64,000 bases of DNA, taken from positions 8,732,207 through 8,796,206 of the forward strand of contig OZ037767.1 in NCBI GenBank assembly GCA_964035545.1. Direction: 5' to 3'. The translations under genes and the position numbers were made by a program. The stretch is from Bugula neritina. Lineage: Eukaryota > Bryozoa > Gymnolaemata > Cheilostomatida > Bugulidae. The notes below the pieces were generated by a model. That model was not told the origin of the DNA, ran no database searches, and saw only the letters and a list, made by a program, of their open reading frames with translations. Positions 39,668-52,800 of the stretch are shown here, one piece after another. Position 1 is the first letter of the stretch. Every line of letters starts with the position of its first letter.

Positions 39668-42600
39668 TTGAGCATACTCCCAACTTATTTCTGCGCTATC
39701 TACTATTCAAAACTTAGTCTTTTTGCTTTTGGCATGGGAGAGTAAAAGTAGAATGCCTTGTGCAAATGTTTTCTATTTTTTTCCATGCTTCAATACCGAG
39801 TACAGTGCTGCTGGCCCGCTGCATGCTGTCTTCATACCTATCTTCTCCTTTTTAAGCTTGATCATTGACATCGCTTATCCGAAGTGATTTTGCAGCTTTA
39901 GAGATTTATGACTTCCCTCTTCATGTCTTGAGCTAACCAGTCTTTTTTGTACTGCCATAGCTTGTCCATGCTTTATTGTGCTGTTATATTCTGATATCAT
40001 GATAATTTATCTATCCTTCCTGATGTCCTGCTCGAGGGGACTAAAAACACAATTAGCTGAAAGGCAGTCATTGGGAAATTATAAACTATCTTTATATTTC
40101 TGGTCACCCAAGCCTTCAATAGAAATTCACTTGATATATTATATATTTTTGGCAGTACAATGAATATTTAGCTGTTTTGAAAAGCACTTGAATGATAGGA
40201 CTAGACCATCAGGTGGTGATGCTAAAGCGCCAACACTGGGCAGTAAGGTAGGAGTCAGTAAAAGTAAATTGATTGCTGAAAACCAAACCTATCTGTAGTT
40301 TGAAATACCATGAATACTAATTTATAATATATTTTCTGCTTACTTCAAAACCTAATATTTAAATCCATGAATACTAATAATCTGGTTTGAATCAGTTGAA
40401 ATCTTCATTTTAAACAAATTTGCTGAGCATCCAATCTTTGAATTTCTCATTATTATCTGCTGGAGGGAATGTAGCTTGCACTCAATCGTACAAGCATGCT
40501 GGTTGAAGGCGTCTTTCACCTTTTTTAATGTCAAGAAACAGCCAGAACACCAAAAATAGATAGCTGCAGAACTTTTGTTTAATTTTTTTTAGATTTTCAG
40601 TTTTTTTAAACCCAACGTTATGCCATTTCCCACCATTCCATAAAGCAGACACTCACTATTTTTAAAGTCGATCGAGAGTCTTACTATAAACACTAAATAA
40701 AAACCAAGGAGAATACCAGAAAAAAAGATGAAACAAACTTTCGGCACATCAGGCTACCCGCTGATGATAATAAAAAAAAGCAGTACACACAAAATATACT
40801 TTGTCTGAAATTGCCACCATAAAAAACCTTGCAATGGACATGATGGAATGGGTTAAAGTGATTTATGCAGCCAGCATAAAAGTATTGGTCCGTTTAACAG
40901 AGAATTCGAGTGTGAAAAGAGATCATCAGAGTAATTAATGTAAAATTACCAAAAAATGTAGAATGATGAAAAATAAAAGGACATGCTACTATATCTATTA
41001 CCAGGATAATAAAAAGGAGTACCATCCCAATGTACGAATAATTTTTTTTCTTTCATTTTCCTCTTCTGCCTAGTGACCTCACTCGAGGCCGCCAGCAGTT
41101 GGGCGAACTGACTTTTTTCTTCTTCCCTGCCTCTTTGAGATTCGGTTCTTATAGGTTTTTTGTTTCCACTAGCCGTTTTAGAAATTAAGGTTTTACAAAT
41201 AACTTTCTTAAATGCTTGAAACCGTAGAGAGCATGTCTTTCACTGGTTTTGACAATATTCATTGATTGAAACTTAGCGGTGGTTTTGGAGAGGCGGGTAG
41301 CAGTCTCAATAAGATCACAAATTAACTTGCTTTCGCTGTTGGATGTTGTTGAAAGCGTTGCTAAGTTTTCAGATTCAGCAGCTTTTACACGTTCTCTAAA
41401 GTCTAAACCTAGGTTCTCCATTTTTACCTAACACTTGTTTTTTCTGCTATAACAAAGTCTAGCTCTCTTTTTTCAGCTATTTTAGCTTCTCTTTTTTGTT
41501 GAAAAATATTTTCTATTTAAACTCGCAGCACTTCAGTTTTTTTGCTCTTCTGGTATTGCTTGCCTTCATTGGCTATGGTATTCCTTCAGTGAAACTGTTT
41601 CAATACGTGCCACTCTTTGGTTAGGTATTTTGGTCTAGAGTAGCTTGAAACATGGAGTGAGTATCGATGCTGGCGGGAGAAAAGCTACCAAAGCAAACAA
41701 AAGTGATAAATTTTATTAGAATAATTTTCACTAAGATTACCTTATCCATTTCTCAAATAAATCTCAGCTTCTAACAATTTAAAGCCCATTAAATTTGAAA
41801 TCCTTGTTACTGTAACTGTGTTGATATAACAATTGCAATACTATTGAAATTGTGAAATAATTTGTTTACAGCACAATTATCATAATAACTCTCAACGTCA
41901 CCTTTATTCTTTTGTATACTTTGCAAGGAAACTGATAATAAGGATTCTTATTACAATCATCCTGATTTTATTAAATATTTATTATATTGAGCTACAATTA
42001 CTACTAGCTTTACTACTTGAAGTCTTATACTAATGATTATATTAATAGAAATACCGGATACTCTACTGGCAATGCTGCTACTGGAAGTCCAAAGCTAGTT
42101 TTCTGTCATCGTTTGGGTTGCTGATAAAGTTATATGTTTCCTTGAATAGCTGCTTAAGATATTCTTGGTCTTGTAGTTGTGGCTATAAGTGAGAAGCTTG
42201 GGGCAATGCTGCTACTGGGAGTCCAGAGCTAGTTTTCTGTCATTGTTTGGGTTGCTTATAAAGTCATATGTTTCCTTGAATAGCTGCTCAAGATATTCCT
42301 GGTCTTGTAGTTGTGGCTATAAGTGAGAAGCTTGGGGTGTAGAGTTGCATACACCTACTGTATTTCAAGAAAGTGTATTACCTAATACAACAGCTCAGAA
42401 ATCTAAATACTTTCAATTAGACGACAAATTAGTGCCAATTAGTTTTGCATTGCAATGAAAGTTTCAAGCCACTAGTTTTTACTTAGATGCTTACTATAAG
42501 GAAATAAAACTGCAAAACTTGCATTTCAGGGTCAAAAAGCATATACAATGCATAAGAAAGTAAATGGAAGTACACCAAGAAAAACAAAAAGAAATGAACA

Positions 42601-43059
42601 CGGGTAAACCCCGTACATGTGAAAGTAGTTTCCTACCACTACATTTTCAACATTACATATTACATTTCTAACATTATTTTTCATGACACTCTTACAAAAT
42701 ATTTCTTCAAAAATGTTGCTCTTTTTAGTATTGAATTCAGCCAACACGAAAACACCAACATAGATATTTTAACTTTCCATCTCTAGGTTTGCAACTAAAA
42801 GACAGAATTTTTAGTCTCTCCTAAGCTATTATATATTTTACTCATTTTTGAGTGTCAAATTTTTAGCATACTTTCACCTTCTAAACCTATGACCTGTTTA
42901 CACTATTGTTCAAAATGAACTATCATTGAGTTTTCAAGGCTGTGAGTACTGAGTGGGGTTACGGCGGCTGTCGACTTTTTCTGTTCCATGACATTTGATC
43001 TTTTCTTAGCTGCATAGAGGGAACTGTTTTGAGTGCATGTCTCCAAAGTCTACCTCTTC
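39668..43059. other. Repeat-rich intergenic sequence; tandem duplication at 42068-42335
   Basis: No gene recognised. Two head-to-tail copies of a 134-bp unit (GGCAATGCTGCTACTGG...GAAGCTTGGG) occupy 42068-42201 and 42202-42335, with about ten differences. The open frame 41185-41421 (-) is not recognisable. The area is probably decayed retrotransposon sequence. Confidence 0.5.
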
Positions 43060-44602
43060 TTATTGCAGAAACAGTAAAAATTTGTAGTGAGGTTTTCAAC
43101 AAAGCGGCCTTTTTGAACACAGTTGTGGCATCTATTCTTCTCACACACTGCTGCTAAATGGTCAACTTTAATAAATTTGAATTGTCGAGATCCCTTTCGG
43201 TTGTTTTCTATCCATCAACTGTATATCCTAGAAAGTCAGCATTGTCTTTTACGGTTCGCATGAATCTGTGTAATACTTGGCAAATATTTGTTAGAGTAAT
43301 AGCTTCGAAATCAATTGCTAAACTTAGCTCAATAATAGCTGCCGCACTTAGTAGTTCCAAATATGAACTACTTCAAGCAGTCCAAGTGCACATCAATTGT
43401 GCCTTTACCCTCTATATAACAAGTCACAAACCTACACCATGCTTCCTGGCTAGGCATGGCGTACTCAGCCACCAAGGTTGCTTTCATCACATGCCACTGG
43501 GATTCCTCATTTTCAGCCCAGTTAGCATCTGCGTATCCATCTAGCTGCTCACCATATTTACAGAAGATCAACCCATAATCCAAGGTACCTTTAAGATACC
43601 GAAGTACACGCTTTGCAGCTATCAGGTGAGTTTCAGCAGGAGTTGCATTGAACTTCGATAGTACTCCCATAGAGAAGGAAATATTTGGACAAGTGGCAAT
43701 AGATACATACAGAAGGCTACCCATTATAGATTTTTTATAGATTTGGATCTACTGGTTTACTACCATCATCCTTCACCAGCTGTACATCACTTGCAAATGG
43801 AGTAGCTGTAATGTTGCATCAAATTTACCTTTAAATCCTCTTGGGCAATATCTAGCGAGATGCTGTGGTGAATCACGGTTATAACATTTACTTTTCAAGT
43901 GTTGCGAACATTTCTATTTGGCCTATGCATGCAGTGCAGTATCAGTGTTTTCCAATGCTCTCCCGCTGCAGTCTATAATTGCATTACTCAGAGCTTATTG
44001 CACCTTCTTTTTTGCTGTTCATTGAGCAATGTATTCTGAAAAAATTCTAATGTTAGTGTTTCTGGCTTCTGAGCTTCTAGTGCAGTAACCAGGGTTGCAT
44101 TTTCACTTGGCATACTGCCTAGAAGAGTAACTACTTGATCGTCTTTGCTTACTGGAGCTTTGCTAGCTGTTTGTTGACAATGTCTTTCATAAATTTTAGA
44201 TGGTCTTCAACAGAGTCACTATTCTTCATAACAGCCCTGAAATATTTTTATTTTAAATACATTTCATCAGCCAAAGTGTCCCGTTCAAAATGTGATTGCA
44301 GTTTCTCCCATGCTTGTTGAGCAGTCTCGCATTCTGTTAGTAGATAAATGAATTCATCACTTACGCTAAGGACAACTTGGCTAACAGCCTTTTGAGCATT
44401 CAGTTTAAATGCTTTCTTAGCTGCTTCACCTGTAGTAGGCTCCTCCATACTGCCATCACAATATCCAAACAGCTCCTTAGCTATCAGCAAGTTTTCAGTT
44501 TAAATTTCCAGGTAGCATAGTTATTTGCTTTAAGTTTATCGACAACTAGTTCATCTTCCATTTTGATCTTCTCAATGTTATACATGAACTGGGCCCATAA
44601 CC
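43060..44602 (-). pseudogene. Internally deleted Ty1/copia retrotransposon remnant
   Basis: Minus strand from the right: a primer-binding-like stretch GGTTATGGGCCCAG (44602-44589), which is the tRNA-iMet-fragment site typical of copia; a gag start MEDELVV then NYATWKFKLK; gag core (44490-44248; VVLSVSDEFIYLLTE, AWEKLQSHFE); a degenerate zinc knuckle (about 43890-43840; first two Cys present as CYNR, HLARYC). It then passes almost directly into the end of RT plus RNase H (about 43810-43368; KDDGSKPVDP, GSLLYVSIATCPNISF, AAKRVLRYLKG, GYADANW). Protease, integrase and most of RT are missing. A second zinc-knuckle-like segment (CHNCVQKGRF) at about 43140-43060 lies beyond RNase H, out of normal order. 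Confidence 0.83.
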
Positions 44603-45705
44603 TGTTGATGTACTTAGATGTAAATAGATTATTCAGTTTAGCAATATAGTTCAGCAATTTATTTTAATGGAGACACAGGAACAAAAGAGAAGGATTATGG
44701 GTGAAAAAAACAGGTTACAAAACGATGTAATATGGAATCTATAAGTATGTAGATAACATAGCTCCAAAGTTGTAATAAAGTGACTGCTTTTTACTACATT
44801 CAATATTCTTGTCACGCCGTAGGCGATCCTGAGCGTTGCGGGCAGTCATCCTAAAACGGGTCCTGAATACCTTAAAAATATGGCCCACATCGGGTTCGAG
44901 GGCACAACTCTTGGCCCGGCGCGTCAGGCAGGTCTGGAGTTGGAAAAGGCACACCTAGGCCGGCCATTCGGTGACGGTAGCTACCTCCTCGAACTTTCTG
45001 ATAAGGGTCATTTCACTTAATTTGTACACACTGAGAATCTCCAGTTTTTCACAATAAACATAGGTTTTTGCCCAAAACTATGAAAATATCAATATCAAAT
45101 AATCAAGGTACTTTTTAATTTCGCTTGATTTCTCGTGTTTTTCCTGTTTATTCAGCTAATTTGGATTGCGCACCGTTATGAAAAAACAGTAACGCTCTTC
45201 AATCTAGCATTGAACACCTCATATTTTGGTCAGATGGATGTGCAGCCCCGCATAAAAGTGAAGTGCTTTCTCTAATATTGTAGTAGCTTTGTGGGTTATA
45301 GAATGAATTCAGGCAGAGAACATAACTCCTTGCTATAGAAGAGACAAGAGAGAGGTGACTTCGTGTGTGTATAGTGATCTTTATTGTAACAAAGATGTAT
45401 ACAGCTCGGACTCCAGTCTTGAAGTGCTGAGCTGGGGAAAAACGCGTGCTTTTATACTGACAAAAGACAGGAATTTGGGCCTTCCAGAACATTCCACCTA
45501 CAGCGGAGCCGATGTTCGGCAGGGGCGCCGACATTTGTCATGTCGGTAACCGACACTGGACTTGTCGGTAACCGACATTCGGTCTGCTTGCACCCAACTG
45601 CCGACATCGGCACATCTGTCGGTTTACAAGTATAAAGAAATGAATCAACCAAGGGTATTGTAATAAGTTATTGTTCGTAAAATAAAGGAAAAGGCAAAAC
45701 CAACA
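44603..45705 (-). repeat. Probable copia-type LTR (possibly interrupted)
   Basis: In minus orientation it starts TGTTGG at 45705 and ends CAACA at 44603, immediately before the primer-binding-like site. These ends are short inverted repeats as expected for an LTR. Inside, on the same strand, are a TATAAAAG box (45456-45449) and an AATAAA signal (45385-45380). At 1.1 kb it is long for copia, so an insertion around 44700-45270 is possible; 45279 is an alternative inner end. No second LTR was found. Confidence 0.5.
45541..45577. repeat. Paired perfect 15-bp palindromes in the LTR-like region
   Basis: TGTCGGTAACCGACA occurs at 45541-45555 and again at 45563-45577, 22 bp apart centre to centre. 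Further CCGACA/TGTCGG half-sites lie at about 45525-45535 and 45600-45624. They sit about 90-120 bp upstream of the TATA-like box in the LTR orientation. Confidence 0.7.
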
Positions 45706-46883
45706 AGTGTGTTATAATAACTGAGACTGTGACTGTAATACTAGTTACGGGAACGGGGAGGGGGGGGCAAGGGGGATAACGTGATATCTAGATATTTACT
45801 ACAATATCAATATTCTCAAAGAATCACGTGGAGTTTTTTATGGAACTAGGCATGGTAAAACTGTGTCTGATGGAAAATCAGCTGTAGTACAAACTTTCCT
45901 AAATAAGTCTTCCGAGTCTAGACAACTGACCATTAACACTGCCCAAGAAGTTTTTTAGCTGATAGGTAAATGTAAAAAGCATATTGTTGACTCTGCTAAT
46001 CGTAGGCATTTTTATAGATTTGTTCAATATTGCATTTGACATCAATCTACCGAGCAGCTGCTGTTCGAAGTTCTCTCGTATATTCTCTATCATCATGTTA
46101 TTGCCTTACTGAGAGTTACTGGCACACTGCTGAAATGCAAACAGTCAAGTTAAGTTAACCTAAATCAATGCTTTGGTGTTGAGATAAAAATATTCTTCTT
46201 TTGTTTATTTTCGTTGCCTGCCAACTTTAGAAGGGTCAGAGATCAATTTGAAGCACTCTAAAAGAATTGTCATTTTTGAATTCAGCATGTGTACACAGCT
46301 GGTTGCTTTCCAAACCACCTATGTTGTAAGAAAGTGGCTCGTTACCTTTTTGTATTTCCGAATTCAGCACCTAAAATTTACCCTTATGACAAATTTTGAG
46401 CTTTCTATTCCAAGTTTTATTTTTTGATGATTTTTTTTCTGTGTGTATTTATTAAAATGAGATGACCCATTTGCAACTGTTCCATGTAAATGCATTAGAA
46501 AAGTAAGTCTTCACCACATTTTTTTTACGTATAGTGAGGCTCTATAGAATTGTGATGCCAATTTGTTGCTGTTGGTAGTTATTAATACTGTTATTCCTTT
46601 AAAAACCTGATATAAGAGGATTGATAAAAGTTCGTTGAACCAACTGAAAAATGCTGTATAAATCATTTAGCATCAGCGTGGTTGGTCAATAATTTATTTT
46701 CATCAGCTAAAATAATCAATGGGGGTAGAATGTAGTAGCAGCTCTTCTGAATTTTGATAAGTCAAATTGTTTATCTTGTTGCTGTGTGAAATATGAGCTA
46801 TACTGTTTTGATTGCATAACATACCATTGTTGACAGTAGCATTAATAAGTAGTAGATTGATAATACAGCTGGTATCAGTGAAC
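45706..46883. other. Upstream region of second P450
   Basis: AT-rich, with G-rich tracts near 45760-45775. Short open frames (45899-46096 and 46703-46900, both minus) carry nothing recognisable. The promoter of the P450 at 46884 should lie here; no clear TATA box identified. Confidence 0.4.
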
Positions 46884-49800
46884 ATGGCTGTACTTACCAC
46901 AGCAGTTCTAGTGGCAATAGCAGTGGTGTTGCTGAGTTATAACTTCATAAAATGGCTGAAGGTGAGTAAGACAAACAATCAATTTTACTAATTTATAAGC
47001 TGTCTGCTTGAAATCTAAATATTTTCCTATTTAAAAATTCACTGAACCAATAGCATAGGTTTATGTTTTCTAAATATAAGCATTTTGGGATGCTGCTTGT
47101 TAGGTGAAGCATCAACTACTCTAGTTTTGTAGCAGCGGCAGCCTACCTGCTCAAGCTTGCTACCTGCTTCTGAAACCACCAATTAAACAATAGATTTAGG
47201 TCATTGCTCTTTCAGAAGCCACAAAATCAAATGGTTTATTTCAAAGTTAATAGCAATAAAAAGTGGAAGCTGTAGTTCATTTATCTGTTGTATGGTTTCG
47301 GGTTTTATGCAGTTTGTGTAGTATAAATTTTTAGCGGAGTTCTTTTTTTATCAAATTCCTTTTAAAGTTTATCTTCTGTGATTTCACTGCTTTGCTTGGT
47401 ATGTAGTCTGTATTTTATCTGCTGTTTTGTTTATTTAAAAGAATCCTCTAAGGAAAATACCAGGTCCTACAGGGTTGCCACTATTTGGTAATACATTCTC
47501 TATTAATCCAAAAAAGCTTCACATGACACTGTATGACTGGGCAGAGAAATATGGAGATATTATGAAGATATCACTATTCAACACTCCTGTAGTTGTGATT
47601 AACTCAACTGAGATGGCATATGAGGTCCTCGGAAGAACTGGTAATGTTGACGTAAACTCGATAACACACAATATATTAATAATAATAGTTATTAAATTAA
47701 TATTCATATGAATGCATTAATTGTGCTACAGGAACAGATTTTCAAGGTAGACCAGAAAGTTTGCGGTCTGAAGTGTTGATTGGTAAAGATTTAGCTTTTG
47801 CTGTAAGTTATCAAAACATTTTATAGATGAATATTTTGAGATACTATTTAAACTTGCAAAGTAGCATCAGTTATAAGTTGCTTGTAGAGCCCGTAGCACA
47901 CAGCACCTAACTTTGGCATAACTCTTTGCTTCCATCTTAGTTCTTAGAGTGTATTAGAGAATAGAGTGCTGTGAATACTAATTTAAACAATGCTGTGTTA
48001 GTTATTGGAAATATATTGCAAGTTGCACTCCAGCCAGCTGAGCTTTATAGACTTCCATAGATAAAAACACTCAATTGTGGTTGCAGATTTCTAGATATGG
48101 GTGGTTTCCAATTTGAGTGATTGTTGGTCACGTGATCAAGATCTCTTGTTATTGTCTGAACCACTTGTTGCTTGCTGCTTTTGTAATATTCCTAAAGTAA
48201 CTATAGGATTAGCAAAACTTCTGATCAACCTGATTCCACATAGTTTCATCATCAATTATTCAGTTTCTATAATTCCACCAGTAGGCAAGACTTGAAAAGG
48301 TGCTTGTAAGGAATGTAGCAGTGTGTCTTTTTAGGATGTGAGGAAACATGGATATCAGGAGATGCGGAGCATGTCTATAAAGGCTTTCAAAGCTTATGGT
48401 GAGGGCGTAGCTCATTTGGAGAAAATAATACAGGATGTCACAGCTAACCTTGTGCAAGATATCACCAAACATGATGGAAAGCCATTGGACACTGACCAAC
48501 TAGCCTACGGCTATTTCTGCTGTGTTATTGCATCAATAGTAAGAATATTTCACAGTATAAGTGTACGACAGTAGGATGCATGATAGAGTAGATTTCTGAT
48601 CTAGTTATTTCTAAACTGTTGAAAAGTCACTTGTGGTAAGATTTTAGTTGTTGTGCTATTACAATTAACTTTGATATTTCAAGTTGAAAAATCAAAGTTG
48701 ATTTTCATGTTATTGAACCAGTTTGTCAAAAATACTACTCTTGTAGTTTGCCAGGACCAACATTATTTTCACACAAAATTACTGCTAATGTGTTAATAGT
48801 TCAATATTTCTGGAAATTCTTCCCCCTGCTTTAAGGGAAGTTTGGAGCTTGTTGGTAAACACATTAAAAATATTAAATGAGAAAATTTATACCCATACAT
48901 ATTACCTACAAAATTATATTAATTTCTATCAATGTTATTCGTTCCACTTAAAGCAAGATAGCATGCTGCGCTGGTTTAGAAACTGTGTGTACATCAATGT
49001 CTGTAATTGACAATATTGATTGAAAATGTTAAACATTGATGTGAAGTTTTATGTGAAATAAATCAACTGCCAATCTTTTTCAATTGCTAAAATTGCTTAT
49101 GGAATAACACAATGTATTCACATAATGTATACTGTAGCTAGTTCACATGTATTAAATTAACCAAAGGCATTAATTTTTGAAAATCTTCTAACTCTTGTGA
49201 TGTGAATTGTAAGATATGACAACACTTCTAAAGGTCTCCTTCCTCATGAGAAATTTTTTGGCATCTTTGAAAAATAAAAAAAATTTGTTACTCAGCTAAA
49301 CTATATGCGAGGTTGTGAGACATGCTCTGCAACTTACTGCTAATATTATATATAAGTAGTATATGTGGAGCATTTGGGACCCCATCCCTGTGTTATATTC
49401 CCCATTACTCACACCGAGAAATCATTTTACTCACGGCTGGGGTAATTAATTATACATTAATTTTTTTATTTTTTTACTCATGCAAAATTATATGTAGAAA
49501 ACTTGGGACCCCATCCCTGTGTTATATTCCCCATTACTCACACCGAGAAATAATTTTACTCACGGCTGGGGTAAATAATTATACATTAATTTTTTCTTTG
49601 TTTTTTTTACTCATGCAAAATTATATGTGGAGCATTTGGGACCCCATCCCTGTGTTATATTCCCCATTACTCACACCGAGAATTCATTTTACTCACGGCT
49701 GGGGTAATTAATTATACATTAATTTTTTTCTTTGTTTTTTTACTCATGCAAAATTATATGTGGAGCATTTGGGACTCCATTTTTGTGTTATATCCCAATT

Positions 49801-52800
49801 ACTCTAAAACAGATGAACAGTTACTTTACTCTGTGTTAATATAAAAGTGAATATGAACCAAATAAAAGTTGTGATATTTGAAATTATTTTTATTATTGTG
49901 GTAGATGTGAAAACAAGCACATATACTCAAGTCCATACCGTGCTAGCAAAATGACTAGATTTGTTCATTCATCTATAGTTCATGATTTTGTATGGTCTAC
50001 GTTGTCAGAGAATTGGTTGTGCTGCTCTCCTTTTTTTGTGGAAACAAAGCATGTGAAGCATTTTAAGAAAAAATATAAAATGTTAACCATAAACGAAGTT
50101 AAATTGTGTAAAAATCTTGGAAACATTTTAATATCATGTCCAAATTTTCCTCAAAACATCAACACATTTATTAAATATATGCTCAGCATTTCAAATGTTT
50201 CAAGAGAAAACAAGTATTTTAAAATAATGTGCATCATTGTTCAGTTATCAGATTCATTGCTTGTTCAGCATGATATAAAGAAAATTGAAACTTTGATTGA
50301 GATATGTCAGCAACATATTGATAGTTCATGTAAGAGCAAGTATTTGTTTATTTTACATTTGCTTGGAATATTAATGATGATAATATGTTTGTACATTACG
50401 TATAAACAGATATCTTATTAGGTAAGCTATATGTAAAAGCTTTATTCACATTATTTTTTGGACAAACAATGATCATATACATTCGAAATATTATATTATA
50501 CTAAATGCATTGAATAATATTCAAAGTATGGTGATATATAATTGGATTGCAAAGTGAAAGTATTCGTTGGTATAAGATAGGTTTTGTAATTTTGTAATAA
50601 ATATTTTGAACATTTGTTTGTAAAGAAGTATTCAACTAGACATATAGTGCAAATAATTGGAGTCTTGTGAAAGTGTTGTTATTAATTATTATTATTATTA
50701 TTGGTTGTATCACAGCTTTTTAGCTGGTGTAACCTTTTATAACCACAACCTAGTTTCACTAGGTCGATGGTATGATTATTATTATTATTATGATTGTTAT
50801 TGTTTGAAGTTACATAATGCATATTATAATAATATTATGCATGCATTGTGAAAACTTTCTTTTGCAGAACCCTATAGTAGCTTGTCCATGCATGGATGTG
50901 TTTGAATAATTTGAGTATTTACATGCTTTTATATATTTCTTCTAAGATGATTAATTAAAATGAAGACAGGAAATATTTCAAGTGTTAACTTTGCCTTCCA
51001 CAAAATTCCTTCATTATAGACAATCATGAGCTTTTTATAACCAATGAAACCAAAGCTTTTTCAACCATGAATTCAAGAGTTAACTACATTATTTTGCTAA
51101 ATCATTCAAGCTTATCAGTTCATTTGTCATTCTTGTTTTGCAGAAAAGGAGTTTTGTGACAGTTGTTGTAATTATTGGATACCACAGTTTACTAATGGAC
51201 AAATTATTACAGAATGATATTCCATCGTCAACATTTCATAAAGCAATTTACAATAAAGTGCTACTTTACCAGATATGCAATCAAATATGGATTGAAACCA
51301 AAAAGCTTGCTTATTATTCATGTGAAGCTTGTCTTAACCCAAACAGAATATTTGCTCATACATGCTTACACATATGGAATGAAACTCAGCTTTTAGACAA
51401 TGGTTGGGCAAAAAACTTTACTGAAAAGTATTTCAAGGATGCATTAAATAATGTTTCTTGGAAGAAAATACAATTGTATATGGAAAGGTATAATCATTTA
51501 AATAGAGACAATAGGAAATGTAACAAAATGTTTTGGATAACAAGAAGTCGAAGATTGTTTCTACAAAAAACACTATTATCCTCTCTTAATAATATTGTCA
51601 AGGAAGAAGAACAATTTTATATACAAGTATAATAATTTGTTTAAAGGCAATGCATACATTTAAAAATTATTATTTACTTTTATACTCTAGTATTTACGTT
51701 TCTCATTCTATCACTGTGAATAACATAATAAAATAGAATGTTGATGTGAGTTGACAAAGTATGTTTTATAATTTCATCTTCAATTTTCATAAAAATTAAA
51801 GGTTTTGATTTTCTGGATTCATTTGAATATAGCATACCAACCATGCAACATCTCAGCTTGATGGAACAAATTTTCCGTCATCAAAAATCATTGCTAGCTA
51901 TAATTTTTTGCTTAACGACAGCTCTAATTACTCTAACTGTTTATAACTCAGTTTCTGAAGAAAGTAAAGCAGTTGAATCAATTAAAAATTTACAAAAAAT
52001 ATTATTCTCAACCGATAATATTACATTACTTGAAAGAAATTCTACAATATAAATAAATGGAGAATAAAGAAATAGACATTTCCCTTCATTCGCCATTCAC
52101 AGGAATTATTAACGGTAAACATTAATTACTAAACCAACTCACTTCCTAGCAATTTCCCCATTATTTTTTGTCAAGTCATGGATGGAATAAATTGATTAGA
52201 TTGATTTAATTACAAATGCTTCCTATATAATTGGTTTAAGCGGATTAAAACCGTCTTAAGAAAATTAAATCTAAAATGATGAAGTATAAATGTTGCTAAT
52301 GTATTATAAAATTGTGGTATTACAAAAATTAAAATAGATTCACAGGAGATTGATAAACTAAAAGTGTAAATGGAATTAGCTTTTACTAAGATTATTTTTT
52401 GATTGCGTGTCAATAAAGCGGAAAAGAAAAATAAAGCGGACACAAATAATGATTTATCGCAGTCAAGTCTTATACAGAATGTAGTTAAGCTTTATTTTGC
52501 AATTACCTAAAGTTTGTATAAACAATTTTTAGCTCAACTATTTTATTCAACTGCAGTAAAGTGAAATGAAACCAAGTTGGAAAACATAATTGTTGATACA
52601 GGTCCTACTGGATCCGGAAAAAGTGTTCTGATGAAAAAGATTTTGGAAAACAGCAACAGTCTTATATTCCCAAATGTTGAAGAATGCATTATTAATTACA
52701 GTGTTTGGCAGACATTGTACGAACAAATTCAAGTTCCATTTCCAATTAAATTTTTAGAAGGAATTACAAATATTGAAGATATTCCAAGAGACAATAAGCA

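Larger units (their letters stand above)
49355..52775 (+). repeat. Left terminal inverted repeat, 3,421 bp
   Basis: Pairs with 59545-62965. Every paired coordinate sums to 112320, so there is no net indel along 3.4 kb, and all segments compared by eye were identical. The inner end falls within the ATPase gene, at the codon after GITNI. Contents: subterminal tandem array, ORFs of 156, 164 and 69 aa, and the ATPase 5' part. Confidence 0.95.

Noticed and set aside
44739-44954. Possible tRNA-derived SINE (GGTTCGAGG resembles a B box)
   Set aside because: No matching A box at proper spacing, no tail repeat and no second copy in the window.
49322-49711. 129-aa frame with three repeats at the left tip of the element, and its mirror 62609-62989
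   Set aside because: It is the subterminal tandem array read in a frame that happens to be open; it starts outside the element on the left.
50657-50851. Tyr-rich 64-aa frame in the terminal repeats (also 61469-61663)
   Set aside because: Produced by ATT/TAT microsatellite-like sequence.
52210-52443. 77-aa minus-strand frame in the terminal repeat and its mirror 59877-60110
   Set aside because: Starts at GTG, low-complexity hydrophobic content, and no supporting signal; may be chance in AT-rich DNA.
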